Shown piece by piece: positions 37,767 to 48,203 of a DNA stretch of 64,000 nucleotides. Source of the DNA: Streptomyces sp. ADI95-17 (GTDB lineage: Bacteria > Actinomycetota > Actinomycetes > Streptomycetales > Streptomycetaceae); NCBI RefSeq assembly GCF_003846175.1, contig NZ_ML123044.1, positions 1,109,424 through 1,173,423 of the forward strand, given 5' to 3'. Under the pieces are notes generated by a model, which searched no databases, was not told where the DNA came from, and saw only the letters and a program-made list of their open reading frames with translations. Position 1 is the stretch's first letter. The number at the start of each line of letters is the position of its first letter. Both the position numbers and the translations under genes were made by a program.

Positions 37767-37800
37767 CCGTGCTGAAGGTGTAACCACCCTCACCGCACTG

Positions 37801-37846
37801 CGAAGGCCGCCGATCCCCACTCGCTCGTGGGAATCGGCGGCCTTCG
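37801..37846. terminator. Bidirectional terminator between RDD gene and purH
   Basis: CGAAGGCCGCCGAT (37801-37814) pairs with ATCGGCGGCCTTCG (37833-37846), and CCCAC/GTGGG extends the stem after one mismatch. It lies 34 nt after the RDD stop and 32 nt from the purH stop. Confidence 0.85.
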
Positions 37847-37878
37847 TCGTACCCGGGCTGCCCCGGGTACGACTCGTA

Positions 37879-39432
37879 TCAGTGGAAGAAGTGCCGCGTA
37901 CCCGTGAGGTACATCGTCACGCCCGCCTTCTTCGCGGCCTCGACGACCAGCTCGTCACGGACCGAACCGCCCGGCTGGGCCACGGCCTTGATGCCGGCCG
38001 CGGTCAGGATCTCCAGCCCGTCGGGGAAGGGGAAGAACGCGTCGGAGGCGGCGTACGAGCCGCGCGCCCGCTCCTCGCCCGCCCGCTCGACGGCCAGCTT
38101 CGCGGAGTCGACCCGGTTGACCTGGCCCATGCCGACGCCGACCGAGGCGCCGCCCTTGGCGAGCAGGATCGCGTTGGACTTGACCGCGCGACAGGCCTTC
38201 CACGCGAAGGCGAGCTCCTTCAGCTCGTCCTCGGACAGGGCCTCACCGGTGGCGAGGGTCCAGTTGGCCGGGTCGTCGCCGTCGGCCTGGAGGCGGTCGG
38301 TGACCTGGAGCAGCGCGCCGCCGTCGACCGGCTTGACCTCGACCTCGGCGGACGGGGCGTCGGGGCAGCGCAGCACCCGGATGTTCTTCTTGCGGGCCAG
38401 GACCTCGACCGCGCCGTCCTCGTACGCCGGGGCGACGATGACCTCGGTGAAGATCTCCGCGACCTGCTCGGCCATCTCGACGGTCACCGGGCGGTTGACG
38501 GCGATGACACCGCCGAAGGCCGACAGCGGGTCGCAGGCGTGCGCGTTGCGGTGTGCCTCGGCGACGTCGTCGGCGATCGCGATGCCGCACGGGTTGGCGT
38601 GCTTGATGATCGCGACGCACGGCTCGGCGTGGTCGTACGCGGCCCGGCGCGCGGCGTCGGTGTCCGTGTAGTTGTTGTACGACATCTCCTTGCCGTGCAG
38701 CTGCTCCGCCTCGGCCAGGCCACCGGTGCCGGAGGTGTAGAGCGCGGCGGGCTGGTGCGGGTTCTCGCCGTACCGGAGCACGTTCTTGCGCTCGTACGTC
38801 GCGCCGAAGAAGTCGGGGAAGCCCGAGTCGTCGGCGGCGGCGTAGTCGTCCGCGAACCAGGAGGCCACGGCCACGTCGTACGCGGCGGTGTGCTGGAACG
38901 CCTCGGCGGCCAGCCGCTTGCGGGCGGTCAGGTCGAAGCCGCCCGCCGCGACCGCGGCGAGGACGTCGGCGTACCGCTCGGGGCTGGTGACCACGGCCAC
39001 CGACGGGTGGTTCTTGGCGGCGGCGCGGACCATGGACGGGCCGCCGATGTCGATCTGCTCCACGCACTCGTCGGCCGAGGCGCCGGAGGCGACGGTCTCC
39101 TTGAACGGGTAGAGGTTCACGACCACCAGGTCGAACGGCTCCACGCCGAGCTCGGCGAGCTGCTCGCGGTGGGCGTCCAGACGCAGGTCGGCGAGGATTC
39201 CGGCGTGGACGCGGGGGTGCAGCGTCTTGACGCGGCCGTCGAGGCACTCGGGGAAGCCGGTGAGCTCCTCGACCTTGGTGACCGGCACCCCGGCTGCGGC
39301 GATCCTCCCGGCGGTGGAGCCGGTGGAGACCAGCTCCACACCGGCCTCGTGCAGACCGCGGGCGAGGTCTTCGAGCCCCGTCTTGTCGTAGACACTGACC
39401 AGGGCGCGGCGGATGGGCTTATTCACCGACAT
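37879..39432 (-). CDS. purH: AICAR formyltransferase / IMP cyclohydrolase
   Basis: A 517-residue bifunctional enzyme performing the last two steps of IMP synthesis. The N-terminal MGS-like cyclohydrolase domain reads [33 protein letters not shown] and [16 protein letters not shown]. The C-terminal transformylase domain has [31 protein letters not shown] and [12 protein letters not shown]. The ATG at 39432 was chosen (product [10 protein letters not shown]); an upstream GTG or ATG at 39474 would overlap purN more deeply. The chosen start overlaps the purN end by 14 nt, so the genes are coupled. Confidence 0.96.
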   Translation of the reverse strand: MSVNKPIRRALVSVYDKTGLEDLARGLHEAGVELVSTGSTAGRIAAAGVPVTKVEELTGFPECLDGRVKTLHPRVHAGILADLRLDAHREQLAELGVEPFDLVVVNLYPFKETVASGASADECVEQIDIGGPSMVRAAAKNHPSVAVVTSPERYADVLAAVAAGGFDLTARKRLAAEAFQHTAAYDVAVASWFADDYAAADDSGFPDFFGATYERKNVLRYGENPHQPAALYTSGTGGLAEAEQLHGKEMSYNNYTDTDAARRAAYDHAEPCVAIIKHANPCGIAIADDVAEAHRNAHACDPLSAFGGVIAVNRPVTVEMAEQVAEIFTEVIVAPAYEDGAVEVLARKKNIRVLRCPDAPSAEVEVKPVDGGALLQVTDRLQADGDDPANWTLATGEALSEDELKELAFAWKACRAVKSNAILLAKGGASVGVGMGQVNRVDSAKLAVERAGEERARGSYAASDAFFPFPDGLEILTAAGIKAVAQPGGSVRDELVVEAAKKAGVTMYLTGTRHFFH

Positions 39433-40075
39433 GACCGAGATGAACCTTTCGTCCCTCAATGCGATAGCCGTCACGGGCGAGCCGCCCCACGGCCTCGACG
39501 AGCAGCTTGCGCTCGACTTTCTTGATGCGTTCGTGGAGGGCCGCTTCGCCCTCCGCCGTGTCCTCTTCGGTCACCTCGACCACGCCCTGCGCGATGATCG
39601 GACCGGTGTCGACGCCGTCGTCGACGAAGTGGACGGTGCACCCGGTGACCTTCACGCCGTACGCGAGCGCGTCGCGCACTCCGTGGGCACCGGGAAAGCT
39701 GGGAAGCAGGGCGGGGTGGGTGTTGATGAACCGGCCGCCGAACCGGGCGAGGAACTCCTTGCCCACGATCTTCATGAATCCGGCGGACACCACGAGGTCG
39801 GGGCGGTGCTCGGCCGTCGCGGCCGCGAGCGCCGCGTCCCACTCCTCGCGGGTGGCGTGGTCCTTGACCCGGCACACGAAGGTCGGCAGCCCGGCGCGCT
39901 CCGCCCGTTCCAGACCGACGATGCCGGGGCGGTCGGCGCCGACCGCGACGATCCGCGCACCGAAGCCCTCGGGGTCGTCACCGATGGCGTCGAGCAGGGC
40001 TTGAAGGTTCGTACCCGAACCGGAGACCAGTACGACCAGGCGTGCGGGGGCGGCGGAAGGGGGCGGGGAGGCCAC
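39419..40075 (-). CDS. purN: Phosphoribosylglycinamide formyltransferase
   Basis: A 218-residue enzyme transferring formyl from 10-formyl-THF to GAR. The phosphate-binding loop is [14 protein letters not shown]. The catalytic region has [22 protein letters not shown] (Asn, His) and [17 protein letters not shown] (Asp). The GTG at 40075 follows GAAAGGG. It forms an operon with purH. The leader just upstream contains a 14-bp tandem duplication. Confidence 0.95.
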   Translation of the reverse strand: MASPPPSAAPARLVVLVSGSGTNLQALLDAIGDDPEGFGARIVAVGADRPGIVGLERAERAGLPTFVCRVKDHATREEWDAALAAATAEHRPDLVVSAGFMKIVGKEFLARFGGRFINTHPALLPSFPGAHGVRDALAYGVKVTGCTVHFVDDGVDTGPIIAQGVVEVTEEDTAEGEAALHERIKKVERKLLVEAVGRLARDGYRIEGRKVHLGHVGE

Positions 40076-40409
40076 GGCTGGGCCCTTTCTCGCGTGGTGG
40101 TTCTCGCGTGGTGGAGCAGAGCGACGCTGATTTGTATGGTCGTACGAAAGAACTGAGCCCCTCGATACGGGGAACTCTACGAACCAGCCGACCGTCAGCA
40201 ACGATACCGGCACCTCGGAGGACCCCCACGGGACGGGGGTGGACGGCGGCCGGCCCGGCTCCGGGGAGCGACGGCGGGCCCGGGGGGCGAACCATCGGCT
40301 GCCCGGGCCCCGCTCCCAGCTTTCGGCCGCTCCTGGCCGGGAGGTAGCGTCAGGGGACAGCGAACCGTCCACAGGGCGGAAATGACGAGATGGGGAAGAC
40401 GTTCACCAC
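40076..40409. other. Divergent region between purN and a membrane protein gene
   Basis: 334 bases without a gene. A perfect 14-bp tandem duplication (TTCTCGCGTGGTGG at 40087-40100 and 40101-40114) lies in the purN leader. An AT-richer stretch with the dyad TCGTACGA (about 40140-40147) is a candidate purN promoter region. No purine riboswitch fold was recognised. Confidence 0.5.
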
Positions 40410-41342
40410 ATGCCGGACCGACGCCGCCGCACCGCCTTCCGCCAGCCGCTGCCCGAGCGGACCTCACTGCTGATGCGGGAGCGCCAGTCCCCCACGGGCT
40501 CCTCTTCTCCCTCTTCCTCCTCCGGAGACTCTTCCTCTTCCTCCTCCGGAGTCCCCGACTCGTCCGGGTCCTCGGGCCGGACGGACGAGAACCCCTTCGC
40601 CGCTCCCCCCGCGAACCGGCCCGACCAGCCCTGGCAGCCCCGCCGCCCCTCGAACACCGGAAACGGCGACGGGAACGGCGACGGGAACGGTTCCTCCGAG
40701 GGCGGCTCCTCCGACGACCGGCCCGCCTGGGGCGGCCAGTGGAGCAGCCGGCAGCCCGGCCGCCAGAGCGGCGGCTTCGGCGGCCGCCCCGGGAACAAGG
40801 GCGGTCCGAACGGCCAGGGCGGACCCGAGGGCAGCCCCGGCGGGCTGCGCTGGGACCCGACCGACCCCGCCCAGCGCCGCGCGCGCTACGCGCTGCTCGG
40901 TGGCATGTGGGCCTTCTTCTTCGCCCTCTTCGACTTCCCCGAGATCGCCCTGCTGCTCGGCGCGCTCTCCGTGTACTGGGCGATCAGCGCGCTGCGGTCG
41001 AAGCCGAAGAGCGCGTCCGCCGCGGCGGCCGACGGCTCCGGCCAGGCGTCCGCCGCTGCCCGGGCGACCGGTGCCGCCGCTCCCGGGCGGGTTCCGCCGG
41101 CCGGGGCCGCGCCGGGTGCCCCCGCCGCTCCGGCCGGTGGCCGGCAGCAGACCACGGCCGCGGTGAGCGGCCTGGTGACGGCGCTGCTCGCGCTCTCGAT
41201 CGTCGCGACGACCTACACGGTGCAGCTGGTCTACCGCGACTACTACACCTGCGTGAACGACGCCCTGACCAAGACCGGGCAGCTGTCCTGCAACGACCTG
41301 CTGCCGAAGCCGCTGGAGCCCTTCTTCGGGGTCAAGAACTAG
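40410..41342 (+). CDS. Membrane protein with long Ser/Gly-rich N-terminus
   Basis: 310 residues. Residues 25-145 are low complexity (runs of Ser; [11 protein letters not shown]; Gly/Pro/Arg). [37 protein letters not shown] segment brings two closely spaced helices (about 158-195), followed by an Ala/Pro/Gly linker, a third helix (about 250-272), and the conserved tail [30 protein letters not shown] of unknown function, conserved in Streptomyces next to purN. The ATG at 40410 follows ATGGGGAAG. Confidence 0.78.
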   Translation: MPDRRRRTAFRQPLPERTSLLMRERQSPTGSSSPSSSSGDSSSSSSGVPDSSGSSGRTDENPFAAPPANRPDQPWQPRRPSNTGNGDGNGDGNGSSEGGSSDDRPAWGGQWSSRQPGRQSGGFGGRPGNKGGPNGQGGPEGSPGGLRWDPTDPAQRRARYALLGGMWAFFFALFDFPEIALLLGALSVYWAISALRSKPKSASAAAADGSGQASAAARATGAAAPGRVPPAGAAPGAPAAPAGGRQQTTAAVSGLVTALLALSIVATTYTVQLVYRDYYTCVNDALTKTGQLSCNDLLPKPLEPFFGVKN

Positions 41343-41363
41343 AGCGCCGCGCGCCTCGGGCGT

Positions 41364-43049
41364 TCAGCTGTTTCCGGACGGCCCGGCCCCCTCGGGCCGG
41401 GCCGTCCGCTCGTGCCAGGGGTCGGTCGGCAGGAAGTCGTACGGCTCGAAGCTCTCGTCCCGGTCCGGAACGGACAGCCGGGCGGCAGGCGGCGCCACGG
41501 GCGTCGACGCCGCCGCGGCGGGAGCGGGACGGGAGGCGGGAGCTCCTGCGGACGCGGCGTCGGGCTCGCTCCCCGGTGCCGCCCCTGCCGCATCACCGCC
41601 GCCCCGGCGCCCGGGCCACAGCCACCACCGCCGGTCACTGTCGTGCGATGCGCGCGACGTTGCCTCGTGGGCGGGGGCCTGAACCCGGGCCTGGGCGTGG
41701 ACGGAGACGGACACCGGCGCCGGGACCGGCTCCGGCTGCGGGTTCCCGGCCGCCTCCCCTTCCTCGTCCGTGGAGGCGCCGGGCTCCCGCAGCCGCCAGG
41801 CCCTGAGCAGCAGCGCGCCGGGGACACCGAGCAGCGCCGTCCACGCCAGGGCCGCCGCACCCGTGAGCCACCACACCGGCCCGAACTCCGCCAGCGCCCG
41901 GGTGCCGAGCGGCCCCCCGGCGGCCGCCGCCAGCACCGCCGTACCGGCCCCGCACCCCACCGCCGCCAGGGCCGCCGCCAGCGCGGTCTCCCGCGGGCTC
42001 CAGGCGTCCTCCCGCGCGGCGCCCGGCGGCGCGGCCCGCCGTACGGTGAACCAGGCGACCGTCGCCCCGGCCGCGACCGGCACCGCGACGGCCGACCAGT
42101 TCAGGACCGTCCCCGGGCCCTCGGCGGGCAGCGCGGCGAGCAGCGGGAATCCGGGCAGCGCCGGGCGCCCCGAGAAGGCGAGCGGGGTGACCGTGGACGC
42201 CGTACCGAGGGCGAAGCCCGGCCCGAGCCCGTACGCCGCACCCCACACCGCCGCGTTCGGCACCAGCACCAGCGCGAGCAGGAAGACCGAGACCCGGCCC
42301 GCCCAGTCGCCCGCGAGCCGGACGAACGACTCCTGGGCGGGGTGCGCGTGCCACATCAGCGCCACCGCGACGAGCAGCGCTCCGCCGCCGAGCAGCACCG
42401 ACACCCCGGCCGCCGCCGTCCGGCACACCGTCCCCGCTTGCTCCCTGAACCGGCCGCGCGCCAGCGCCTCGTGCAGGCTCACCGGCGCCCAGGACGGCGG
42501 CGGACCGACCGGTCGCCCGGCCGCCGTCCAGACCCCGGCGGCTGCCGCGCCTGCCACCACGAGGGCGGCCGGGAAGAGCAGCGACGGCAGGTGCGCGGAC
42601 AGTGGACCGCCCCGCCCGTAGTACGCGACGGCCGCCCCGACCAGCAGATATCCGGTGACGACCATGGCGAACGCCCCCGCCGCCGAGGGGACCGGGCGTC
42701 CCTCCTCGGGCACCAGGACGTCCCGCGCCGCACGGTGCACCAGCCACACCGGCACCACGGCGAGCAGCAGCGGAACGAGGCCCACCGGGGCGGGGACCCC
42801 GCTGAGCGTGTCGGCTCTGATCAGCTCCGCGCCGTGGGCGATCAGCCAGAGCCCGGCCGCCGCGTGGAGCGCGCCGCCGGGGCTGCTGTCGGAGGCGGGG
42901 GAGCTGATCCACAGCGCCAGGACGAGGACGGTGATCGAGCCCACTCCCAGCCCGGCCGCAACCGCTCCACGCAAAAGGGCGAACGCCAGCACAGCGGGCC
43001 GGCCCTGCTCGGCCGACAACGACGGGCTGCTTCCGGTCACTTGGGTCAC
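41364..43049 (-). CDS. DUF6350 multi-pass membrane protein
   Basis: A 561-residue protein with about nine to ten hydrophobic helices in the first 430 residues and a long disordered Pro/Ala/Arg C-terminal tail. The start [34 protein letters not shown] and [34 protein letters not shown] are typical of DUF6350, some of which are annotated as cell-division (PerM-like) proteins. Function unproven. The GTG at 43049 has GGGAG upstream. The last 15 codons contain the terminator hairpin of the convergent gene. Confidence 0.85.
   Translation of the reverse strand: MTQVTGSSPSLSAEQGRPAVLAFALLRGAVAAGLGVGSITVLVLALWISSPASDSSPGGALHAAAGLWLIAHGAELIRADTLSGVPAPVGLVPLLLAVVPVWLVHRAARDVLVPEEGRPVPSAAGAFAMVVTGYLLVGAAVAYYGRGGPLSAHLPSLLFPAALVVAGAAAAGVWTAAGRPVGPPPSWAPVSLHEALARGRFREQAGTVCRTAAAGVSVLLGGGALLVAVALMWHAHPAQESFVRLAGDWAGRVSVFLLALVLVPNAAVWGAAYGLGPGFALGTASTVTPLAFSGRPALPGFPLLAALPAEGPGTVLNWSAVAVPVAAGATVAWFTVRRAAPPGAAREDAWSPRETALAAALAAVGCGAGTAVLAAAAGGPLGTRALAEFGPVWWLTGAAALAWTALLGVPGALLLRAWRLREPGASTDEEGEAAGNPQPEPVPAPVSVSVHAQARVQAPAHEATSRASHDSDRRWWLWPGRRGGGDAAGAAPGSEPDAASAGAPASRPAPAAAASTPVAPPAARLSVPDRDESFEPYDFLPTDPWHERTARPEGAGPSGNS
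41376..41407. terminator. Terminator hairpin lying inside the DUF6350 coding end
   Basis: GGACGGCCCGGCCC (41376-41389) pairs perfectly with GGGCCGGGCCGTCC (41394-41407) around a 4-nt loop, 34 nt after the stop of the plus-strand gene and 12 bases inside the minus-strand gene. Confidence 0.8.
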
Positions 43050-43165
43050 CCGGCCATGCTCCCAACGACACGCGCCTATTCCGCGTAACAGGCGAATGGT
43101 CGCTGTGTCGCTCAATATACGTTTATGTACTTTTCCACCCAGTGCAGCCCCGCCGGGGGTCCTTC

Positions 43166-44503
43166 ATGACGCAGAGCTCGACCGATACAGCCTCTGCGCA
43201 CCCGCTCCCCTCCCCCAAGGAGCGACGCAGACTGCGTGAGGCGAAGTCACTGAGTGAAGAGCAGGTCGCGGCGGCCGTGGGCGTCACGCGCGCCACGGTC
43301 CGGTCCTGGGAGACCGGTCGCACCACTCCCCGCGGGCGGAAACGCGAGGCATACGCCAGGCTGATCAGCAGTGGCCGGCCCAGCCCGCAGGCCACACCAC
43401 CGAGCACCCGGACCAAACCGGGCGCCCCGAACACCCGGCCGAAGGCCGCCGTCAAACGTGCGGCCCGACCGGCGGCGCCGAAGACGGTCGCGAGGCTCTC
43501 CAAGCCGGTGACGTCGACGAAGCCGCCGTCGCGTCCGCCGACCCCCGTCGAAGCCACCGGGAGCACCGCAATGGCCCCGACCGAGCCCGGCACCACCCCC
43601 GATCTGCCCGGCACATCCGCGATGCCCGAACCGGCCCCGGCGGCCGAGGCCGCCGAACCCTCCGGCGTACTCTCCCCCGACGGGCTCTCCCCGGACGAGG
43701 CATTCGATGCCCTGTACAAACACTGCGCCGCCGCACTGTTCCGCCAGACGTTCCTGCTGACCGGGCGCCGGAACCTCTCCCGGGAGTCCGTCGCACGGGC
43801 TTTCGCGCTGGCCTGGGAGCGCTGGCCCGAGGTCGCGGTCGACCGGGACCCGGTGGGCTGGGTGCGGGCCGCCGCGTACGAGTTCGCCATGTCGCCCTGG
43901 CACCGGCTGCGCCGCACCCACCGCCGGCTCGACCCGCCACCCGCCGATCCGGGGCCGCGGGCGCTGCTCGACGCGCTGCTGGAGCTGCCGCCCTCGTACC
44001 GCCGCACCCTGCTGCTCTACGACGGCGTCGGCCTGGATCTGCCGGAGACCGCGGCGGAGACGGAGGCGAGCACTCCGGCGGCGGCGGGCAGGCTGATGAA
44101 CGCGCGTGCCGCGGTCACCGAGCGGCTGCCCGAACTGGCGCAGGACTCGTCGCCCGCCGAGCAGTCGGCGCTGCTGCACGAACGGCTCGGGGCGCTGGCC
44201 CTGGCCCAGCCCTCCGACTCGCTGCCCCCGCCCGCCGTGATCCGCACGGACAGCGAGCGCAGGGCCCAGCTGTGGACCCGGGCGGCCATCTCGTTCACGG
44301 TGCTGATCATCGGGCTGACGCTGTTCACGCTGGGCACCGCCCCGACGCGGTACGAGACCCCGGAGTCACCCGCCCAGCAGGTCGGCGGGGTGCCGCCGCG
44401 GGGCGGTCCGCAGAAGCTGACGCCGCAGGACCTCAAGCTGCAGAAGCGGCTCGACGGCGAGCTCGTGCAGGGCCCGGCGCGGCTGGTACCCGACGTCGGC
44501 TGA
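43166..44503 (+). CDS. HTH - sigma-factor-like - transmembrane fusion protein
   Basis: 445 residues in four parts. Residues 17-65 are an XRE-type HTH (LREAKSLSEEQVAAAVGVTRATVRSWETGRTTP). Residues 70-170 are a Pro/Thr/Ala linker. Residues 178-330 resemble an ECF sigma factor: FDALYKHCAAALFRQTFLLTGRRNLSRESVARAFALAWERWPEVAVDRDPVGWVRAAAYEF like region 2, then LLELPPSYRRTLLLYDGVGLDLPETAAET like region 4. One membrane helix lies at about 372-390, with a 55-residue outside tail. The region-4-like HTH is short, so activity as a sigma factor is uncertain. The ATG at 43166 is preferred over 43142. Confidence 0.8.
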   Translation: MTQSSTDTASAHPLPSPKERRRLREAKSLSEEQVAAAVGVTRATVRSWETGRTTPRGRKREAYARLISSGRPSPQATPPSTRTKPGAPNTRPKAAVKRAARPAAPKTVARLSKPVTSTKPPSRPPTPVEATGSTAMAPTEPGTTPDLPGTSAMPEPAPAAEAAEPSGVLSPDGLSPDEAFDALYKHCAAALFRQTFLLTGRRNLSRESVARAFALAWERWPEVAVDRDPVGWVRAAAYEFAMSPWHRLRRTHRRLDPPPADPGPRALLDALLELPPSYRRTLLLYDGVGLDLPETAAETEASTPAAAGRLMNARAAVTERLPELAQDSSPAEQSALLHERLGALALAQPSDSLPPPAVIRTDSERRAQLWTRAAISFTVLIIGLTLFTLGTAPTRYETPESPAQQVGGVPPRGGPQKLTPQDLKLQKRLDGELVQGPARLVPDVG

Positions 44504-44531
44504 ACTGCTCCGGAGCGGCGGAGAAACCGGA

Positions 44532-44576
44532 ACGGCGCGGGTCCGTACCCCTTGATCGGGTACGGACCCGCGCCGT
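44532..44576. terminator. Very strong bidirectional terminator
   Basis: A 19-bp perfect stem (44532-44550 with 44558-44576; left arm starts ACGGCGCGGG) with the 7-nt loop CTTGATC, between the HTH/sigma-like gene and sucD. Confidence 0.9.
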
Positions 44577-44631
44577 CTGTGCGGTGACGCGATACTGCGT
44601 GCGGCGGTACTGCGCCGACGCGGTGGAGCGA

Positions 44632-45516
44632 TCAGGCGCCGAGGATCTCGCGGGCCAGCTTGGCGGTCTCGGTCGGCGTCTTGCCGACCTTGACGCCGGC
44701 GGCCTCAAGGGCCTCCTTCTTCGCCTGGGCGGTGCCGGAGGAGCCGGAGACGATGGCGCCGGCGTGGCCCATGGTCTTGCCCTCGGGGGCGGTGAAGCCC
44801 GCGACGTAGCCGACGACCGGCTTGGTGACGTTGGCCTTGATGAAGTCGGCCGCACGCTCCTCGGCGTCGCCGCCGATCTCGCCGATCATCACGATCAGGT
44901 CGGTCTCGGGGTCGGCCTCGAACGCCGCGAGGGCGTCGATGTGCGTCGTACCGATGACCGGGTCGCCACCGATGCCGACGGCGGACGAGAAGCCGATGTC
45001 ACGGAGCTCGTACATCATCTGGTAGGTCAGCGTGCCGGACTTGGACACGAGACCGATGCGGCCGGGCTTGGTGATGTCGCCCGGGATGATGCCGGCGTTG
45101 GACTGACCGGGGGTGATCAGGCCGGGGCAGTTCGGGCCGATGATCCGGGTCTTGTTGCCCTTCGAACCGGCGTACGCCCAGAAGGCGGCCGAGTCGTGGA
45201 CGGCGATGCCCTCGGTGATGACGACCGCGAGGGGGATCTCGGCGTCGATCGCCTCGACGACGGCGGCCTTCGCGAAGGCCGGCGGGACGAAGAGGACGGA
45301 CACGTTCGCGCCGGTCTTCTCCATCGCCTCGGCGACGGAGCCGAAGACCGGTACCTCGGTGCCGTCGAAGTCGACGGAGGTGCCGGCCTTGCGCGGGTTC
45401 ACGCCGCCGACGATGTTGGTGCCGTCGGCGAGCATGAGCTTGGTGTGCTTCATGCCGGTGGCACCGGTCATCCCCTGGACGATGACCTTGCTGTCCTTGG
45501 TGAGGAAGATAGCCAT
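44632..45516 (-). CDS. sucD: Succinyl-CoA synthetase alpha subunit
   Basis: A 294-residue subunit that binds CoA and carries the phosphohistidine. [33 protein letters not shown] is the CoA-binding Rossmann domain, NCPGLITP the linker, and [17 protein letters not shown] holds the active-site His (about residue 253). With SucC it makes succinate plus ATP/GTP from succinyl-CoA in the TCA cycle. It starts 21 nt after sucC. Confidence 0.97.
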   Translation of the reverse strand: MAIFLTKDSKVIVQGMTGATGMKHTKLMLADGTNIVGGVNPRKAGTSVDFDGTEVPVFGSVAEAMEKTGANVSVLFVPPAFAKAAVVEAIDAEIPLAVVITEGIAVHDSAAFWAYAGSKGNKTRIIGPNCPGLITPGQSNAGIIPGDITKPGRIGLVSKSGTLTYQMMYELRDIGFSSAVGIGGDPVIGTTHIDALAAFEADPETDLIVMIGEIGGDAEERAADFIKANVTKPVVGYVAGFTAPEGKTMGHAGAIVSGSSGTAQAKKEALEAAGVKVGKTPTETAKLAREILGA

Positions 45517-45537
45517 GCTGTTGGAGTCCCTCGTCCC

Positions 45538-46719
45538 TTACTTCGCAGCCGCGGCGAGCTCGGCAGCCTTGTCGGCCGCGCCGTCCATGGTGTCCACGCG
45601 CTGAACCAGCGGGTGGTTGGCGTCGGAAAGGATCTTGCGACCCAGCTCCGCGTTGTTGCCGTCGAGGCGCACGACCAGCGGCTTGGTGACTTCCTCGCCC
45701 TTGGACTTGAGCAGCGCGAGCGCCTGGACGATGCCGTTGGCGACCTCGTCGCACGCGGTGATGCCACCGAAGACGTTGACGAAGACGGACTTGACGTCCG
45801 GGTCGCCGAGGATGATCTCCAGGCCGTTCGCCATGACCTCGGCGGAGGCGCCGCCACCGATGTCGAGGAAGTTGGCGGGCTTCACGTTGCCGTGGTTCTC
45901 ACCGGCGTACGCGACGACGTCCAGCGTCGACATGACCAGACCGGCACCGTTTCCGATGATGCCGACCTCGCCGTCGAGCTTGACGTAGTTGAGGTTCTTG
46001 GCCTTGGCGGCAGCCTCAAGCGGGTTGGCTGCGGCCTTGTCCTCAAGGGCCTCGTGCTCGGGCTGACGGAAGTCGGCGTTCTCGTCGAGAGACACCTTGC
46101 CGTCCAGCGCGAGGATGCGGCCGTCCTTGGTCTTCACCAGCGGGTTGACCTCGACGAGGAGGGCGTCCTCGGCGACGAAGGTGTCCCACAGGGTCACCAG
46201 GGCCTCGGCCACACCCTCGGCCACGTCGGCCGGGAACTTCGCCTGGGCCACGATCTCGCGGGCCTTGACGATGTCGACCCCGTCGACGGCGTTGACCGGG
46301 ACCTTCGCGAGGGCCTCGGGGGTCTTCTCCGCGACCTCCTCGATGTCCATGCCGCCCTGCACCGAGGCCATGGCCAGGAAGGTGCGGTTGGTGCGGTCGA
46401 GGAGGTACGAGACGTAGTACTCCGCCTCGATCTCCGGGGAGAGCTCGGCGATCATCACCTTGTGGACCGTGTGGCCCTTGATGTCCATGCCGAGGATGTC
46501 GGTCGCGCGGGCGACCGCCTCGTCGGGGGTGGCGGCCAGCTTGACGCCGCCGGCCTTGCCACGGCCGCCGACCTTCACCTGCGCCTTGACGACAGACTTG
46601 CCGCCCAGCCGCTCGGTCGCCTCGCGGGCTGCCTCAGGCGTGTCGATGACTTCACCGGCCAGCACCGGTACACCGTGCTTGGCGAAGAGGTCCCTCGCCT
46701 GGTACTCGAACAGGTCCAC
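45538..46719 (-). CDS. sucC: Succinyl-CoA synthetase beta subunit
   Basis: A 393-residue ATP-grasp subunit. [19 protein letters not shown] at the N-terminus, [17 protein letters not shown] (nucleotide binding), [11 protein letters not shown] and [19 protein letters not shown] are all typical; [16 protein letters not shown] ends the CoA-ligase part. The GTG at 46719 follows AAGGGACGG. First gene of sucCD. Its upstream region holds direct repeats and a Crp-like dyad. Confidence 0.97.
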   Translation of the reverse strand: MDLFEYQARDLFAKHGVPVLAGEVIDTPEAAREATERLGGKSVVKAQVKVGGRGKAGGVKLAATPDEAVARATDILGMDIKGHTVHKVMIAELSPEIEAEYYVSYLLDRTNRTFLAMASVQGGMDIEEVAEKTPEALAKVPVNAVDGVDIVKAREIVAQAKFPADVAEGVAEALVTLWDTFVAEDALLVEVNPLVKTKDGRILALDGKVSLDENADFRQPEHEALEDKAAANPLEAAAKAKNLNYVKLDGEVGIIGNGAGLVMSTLDVVAYAGENHGNVKPANFLDIGGGASAEVMANGLEIILGDPDVKSVFVNVFGGITACDEVANGIVQALALLKSKGEEVTKPLVVRLDGNNAELGRKILSDANHPLVQRVDTMDGAADKAAELAAAAK

Positions 46720-46873
46720 GCGCGTCCGTCCCTTAATCAATGGTCTCGCGGTTCGTTTTCTGCGTGGGCGTGCCGCGAGGGGCAACGTGACTGCTCTGTC
46801 ACTAGGAAGGCGCACACGGTGACCCGGGGTACGCGGCATGTCCATCTCGCAGGTTATCCCCGAGCTCCGCAGG

Positions 46874-46922
46874 ACCCTAAATCACAGATCACACCTGAGC
46901 GGTGATTACGGTCACAGATCAC
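46874..46922 (-). promoter_or_regulatory. sucCD promoter region: direct repeats and Crp-like dyad
   Basis: TCACAGATCAC occurs twice on the plus strand (46882-46892 and 46912-46922), exactly 30 bp apart, about three helical turns. Between and overlapping them, GTGATTACGGTCAC (46902-46915) fits the Streptomyces Crp form GTG-N6-GNCAC. On the minus strand TAGGGT (46879-46874) is a candidate -10 with no good -35, as expected for an activated promoter. It lies 155-200 bases before sucC. Confidence 0.6.
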
Positions 46923-46950
46923 GCCGGTGGCGGGTCGTGACGACCCGAAC

Positions 46951-47000
46951 GGGGGTGCGCGGTGCCGCGGCAGCAGGCCGCGGCGGCACCGCGCGCCCCC
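46951..47000. terminator. Terminator of the MoxR-DUF5682-VWA operon
   Basis: An 18-bp stem, 46951-46968 with 46983-47000 (GGGGGTGCGCGG against CCGCGCGCCCCC), with one G-T pair, begins 4 bases beyond the VWA stop. Confidence 0.85.
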
Positions 47001-47003
47001 GGC

Positions 47004-48203
47004 TCACCGATGGGCGTCCATGTCCGGAACGGGGAGCGGCCGCTTCTCGACGGCCGCCGCCATCACCTCCGGGAAGAGGTCCGGGGTGCACGCGAAGGCC
47101 GGTGCGCCCAGCGCCCCGAGCGCCGCCGCGTGGTCGCGGTCGTAGGCGGGCGCGCCCTCGTCGGACAGCGCGAGCAGTGTCACGAACTGCACACCGGAGG
47201 CCTTCATCGCGGCGACCCGCTTCAGCATCTCGTTGCGTATGCCGCCCTCGTAGAGGTCGCTGATGAGTACGACCACGGTGTCGGCGGGGCGGGTGATCCT
47301 CGACTGGCAGTAGGAGAGCGCGCGGTTGATGTCGGTGCCACCGCCGAGCTGGGTGCCGAAGAGCACGTCCACGGGGTCGTCGAGCTGGTCGGTGAGGTCG
47401 ACCACCGCCGTGTCGAAGACGACGAGCCTCGTCCGCAGGGTGCGCATGGACGCGAGCACCGCGCCGAAGACGGAGGCGTAGACGACGGAGGCGGCCATCG
47501 AGCCCGACTGGTCGATGCAGAGGATGACGTCCTTCTTCACGGACCGGGCGGCCCGCCCGTAGCCGATGAGCCGCTCGGGGACGACGGTGCCGTACTCGGG
47601 GAGGTAGTTCTTGAGGTTGGCCCGGATGGTGCGGTCCCAGTCGATGTCGTGGTGACGGGGCCGGTCGATCTTCGCCGAGCGGTCCAGCGCGCCGGTGAGC
47701 GTGGCCCGGGTACGGGCGGCGAGCCGCTTCTCCAGGTCCTCGACGACCTTGCGCACGACCGCTCTCGCGGTCTCCTTCGTCGTCTCGGGCATGGCCTTGT
47801 TGAGCGAGAGGAGCGTGCCCACGAGATGGACGTCGGCCTCGACCGCCTCCAGCATCTCCGGTTCCAGGAGGAGCGCGGCGAGCCCCAGCCGGTCGATCGC
47901 GTCGCGCTGCATGACCTGGACGACGGAACTGGGGAAGTACGTGCGGATGTCGCCGAGCCAGCGGGCCACGGAGGGGGCGGAGGCCCCGAGTCCGGCCGCG
48001 CGGCTGTTCCTGCCCCGGCCGCCCTGTTTGCCTCCGTCGCCGTACAGCGCGGTCAGTGCGCCGTCCATCGCGGCGTCCCGGCCGGTGAGGGTGCAGCCGG
48101 TGCTCTCGGCGCTGTCCCCGCCCAGCACCAGCCGCCACCGCCGCAGCCGCTCGCCGCTCGCCGGGCCGGACGGAGGCGTGGTGCCGGTCGTGTTCGTGGT
48201 CAT
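47004..48203 (-). CDS. von Willebrand factor A (CoxE-like) protein of a MoxR ternary system
   Basis: 399 residues. The C-terminal VWA domain (about 220-395) has the complete metal site: DQSGSM (about 229-234), GGGTDI with the Thr (about 286), and VLISDLYEGG with the Asp. The N-terminal half is helical (RRWRLVLGGDSAESTGCTLTGRDAAMDGAL; SLNKAMPETTKETARAVVRKVVEDLEKRL). VWA proteins of this kind work with MoxR ATPases, as substrate or partner adaptors. The ATG (48201-48203) overlaps the stop of the DUF5682 gene as ATGA. Last gene of its operon. Confidence 0.92.
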   Translation of the reverse strand: MTTNTTGTTPPSGPASGERLRRWRLVLGGDSAESTGCTLTGRDAAMDGALTALYGDGGKQGGRGRNSRAAGLGASAPSVARWLGDIRTYFPSSVVQVMQRDAIDRLGLAALLLEPEMLEAVEADVHLVGTLLSLNKAMPETTKETARAVVRKVVEDLEKRLAARTRATLTGALDRSAKIDRPRHHDIDWDRTIRANLKNYLPEYGTVVPERLIGYGRAARSVKKDVILCIDQSGSMAASVVYASVFGAVLASMRTLRTRLVVFDTAVVDLTDQLDDPVDVLFGTQLGGGTDINRALSYCQSRITRPADTVVVLISDLYEGGIRNEMLKRVAAMKASGVQFVTLLALSDEGAPAYDRDHAAALGALGAPAFACTPDLFPEVMAAAVEKRPLPVPDMDAHR

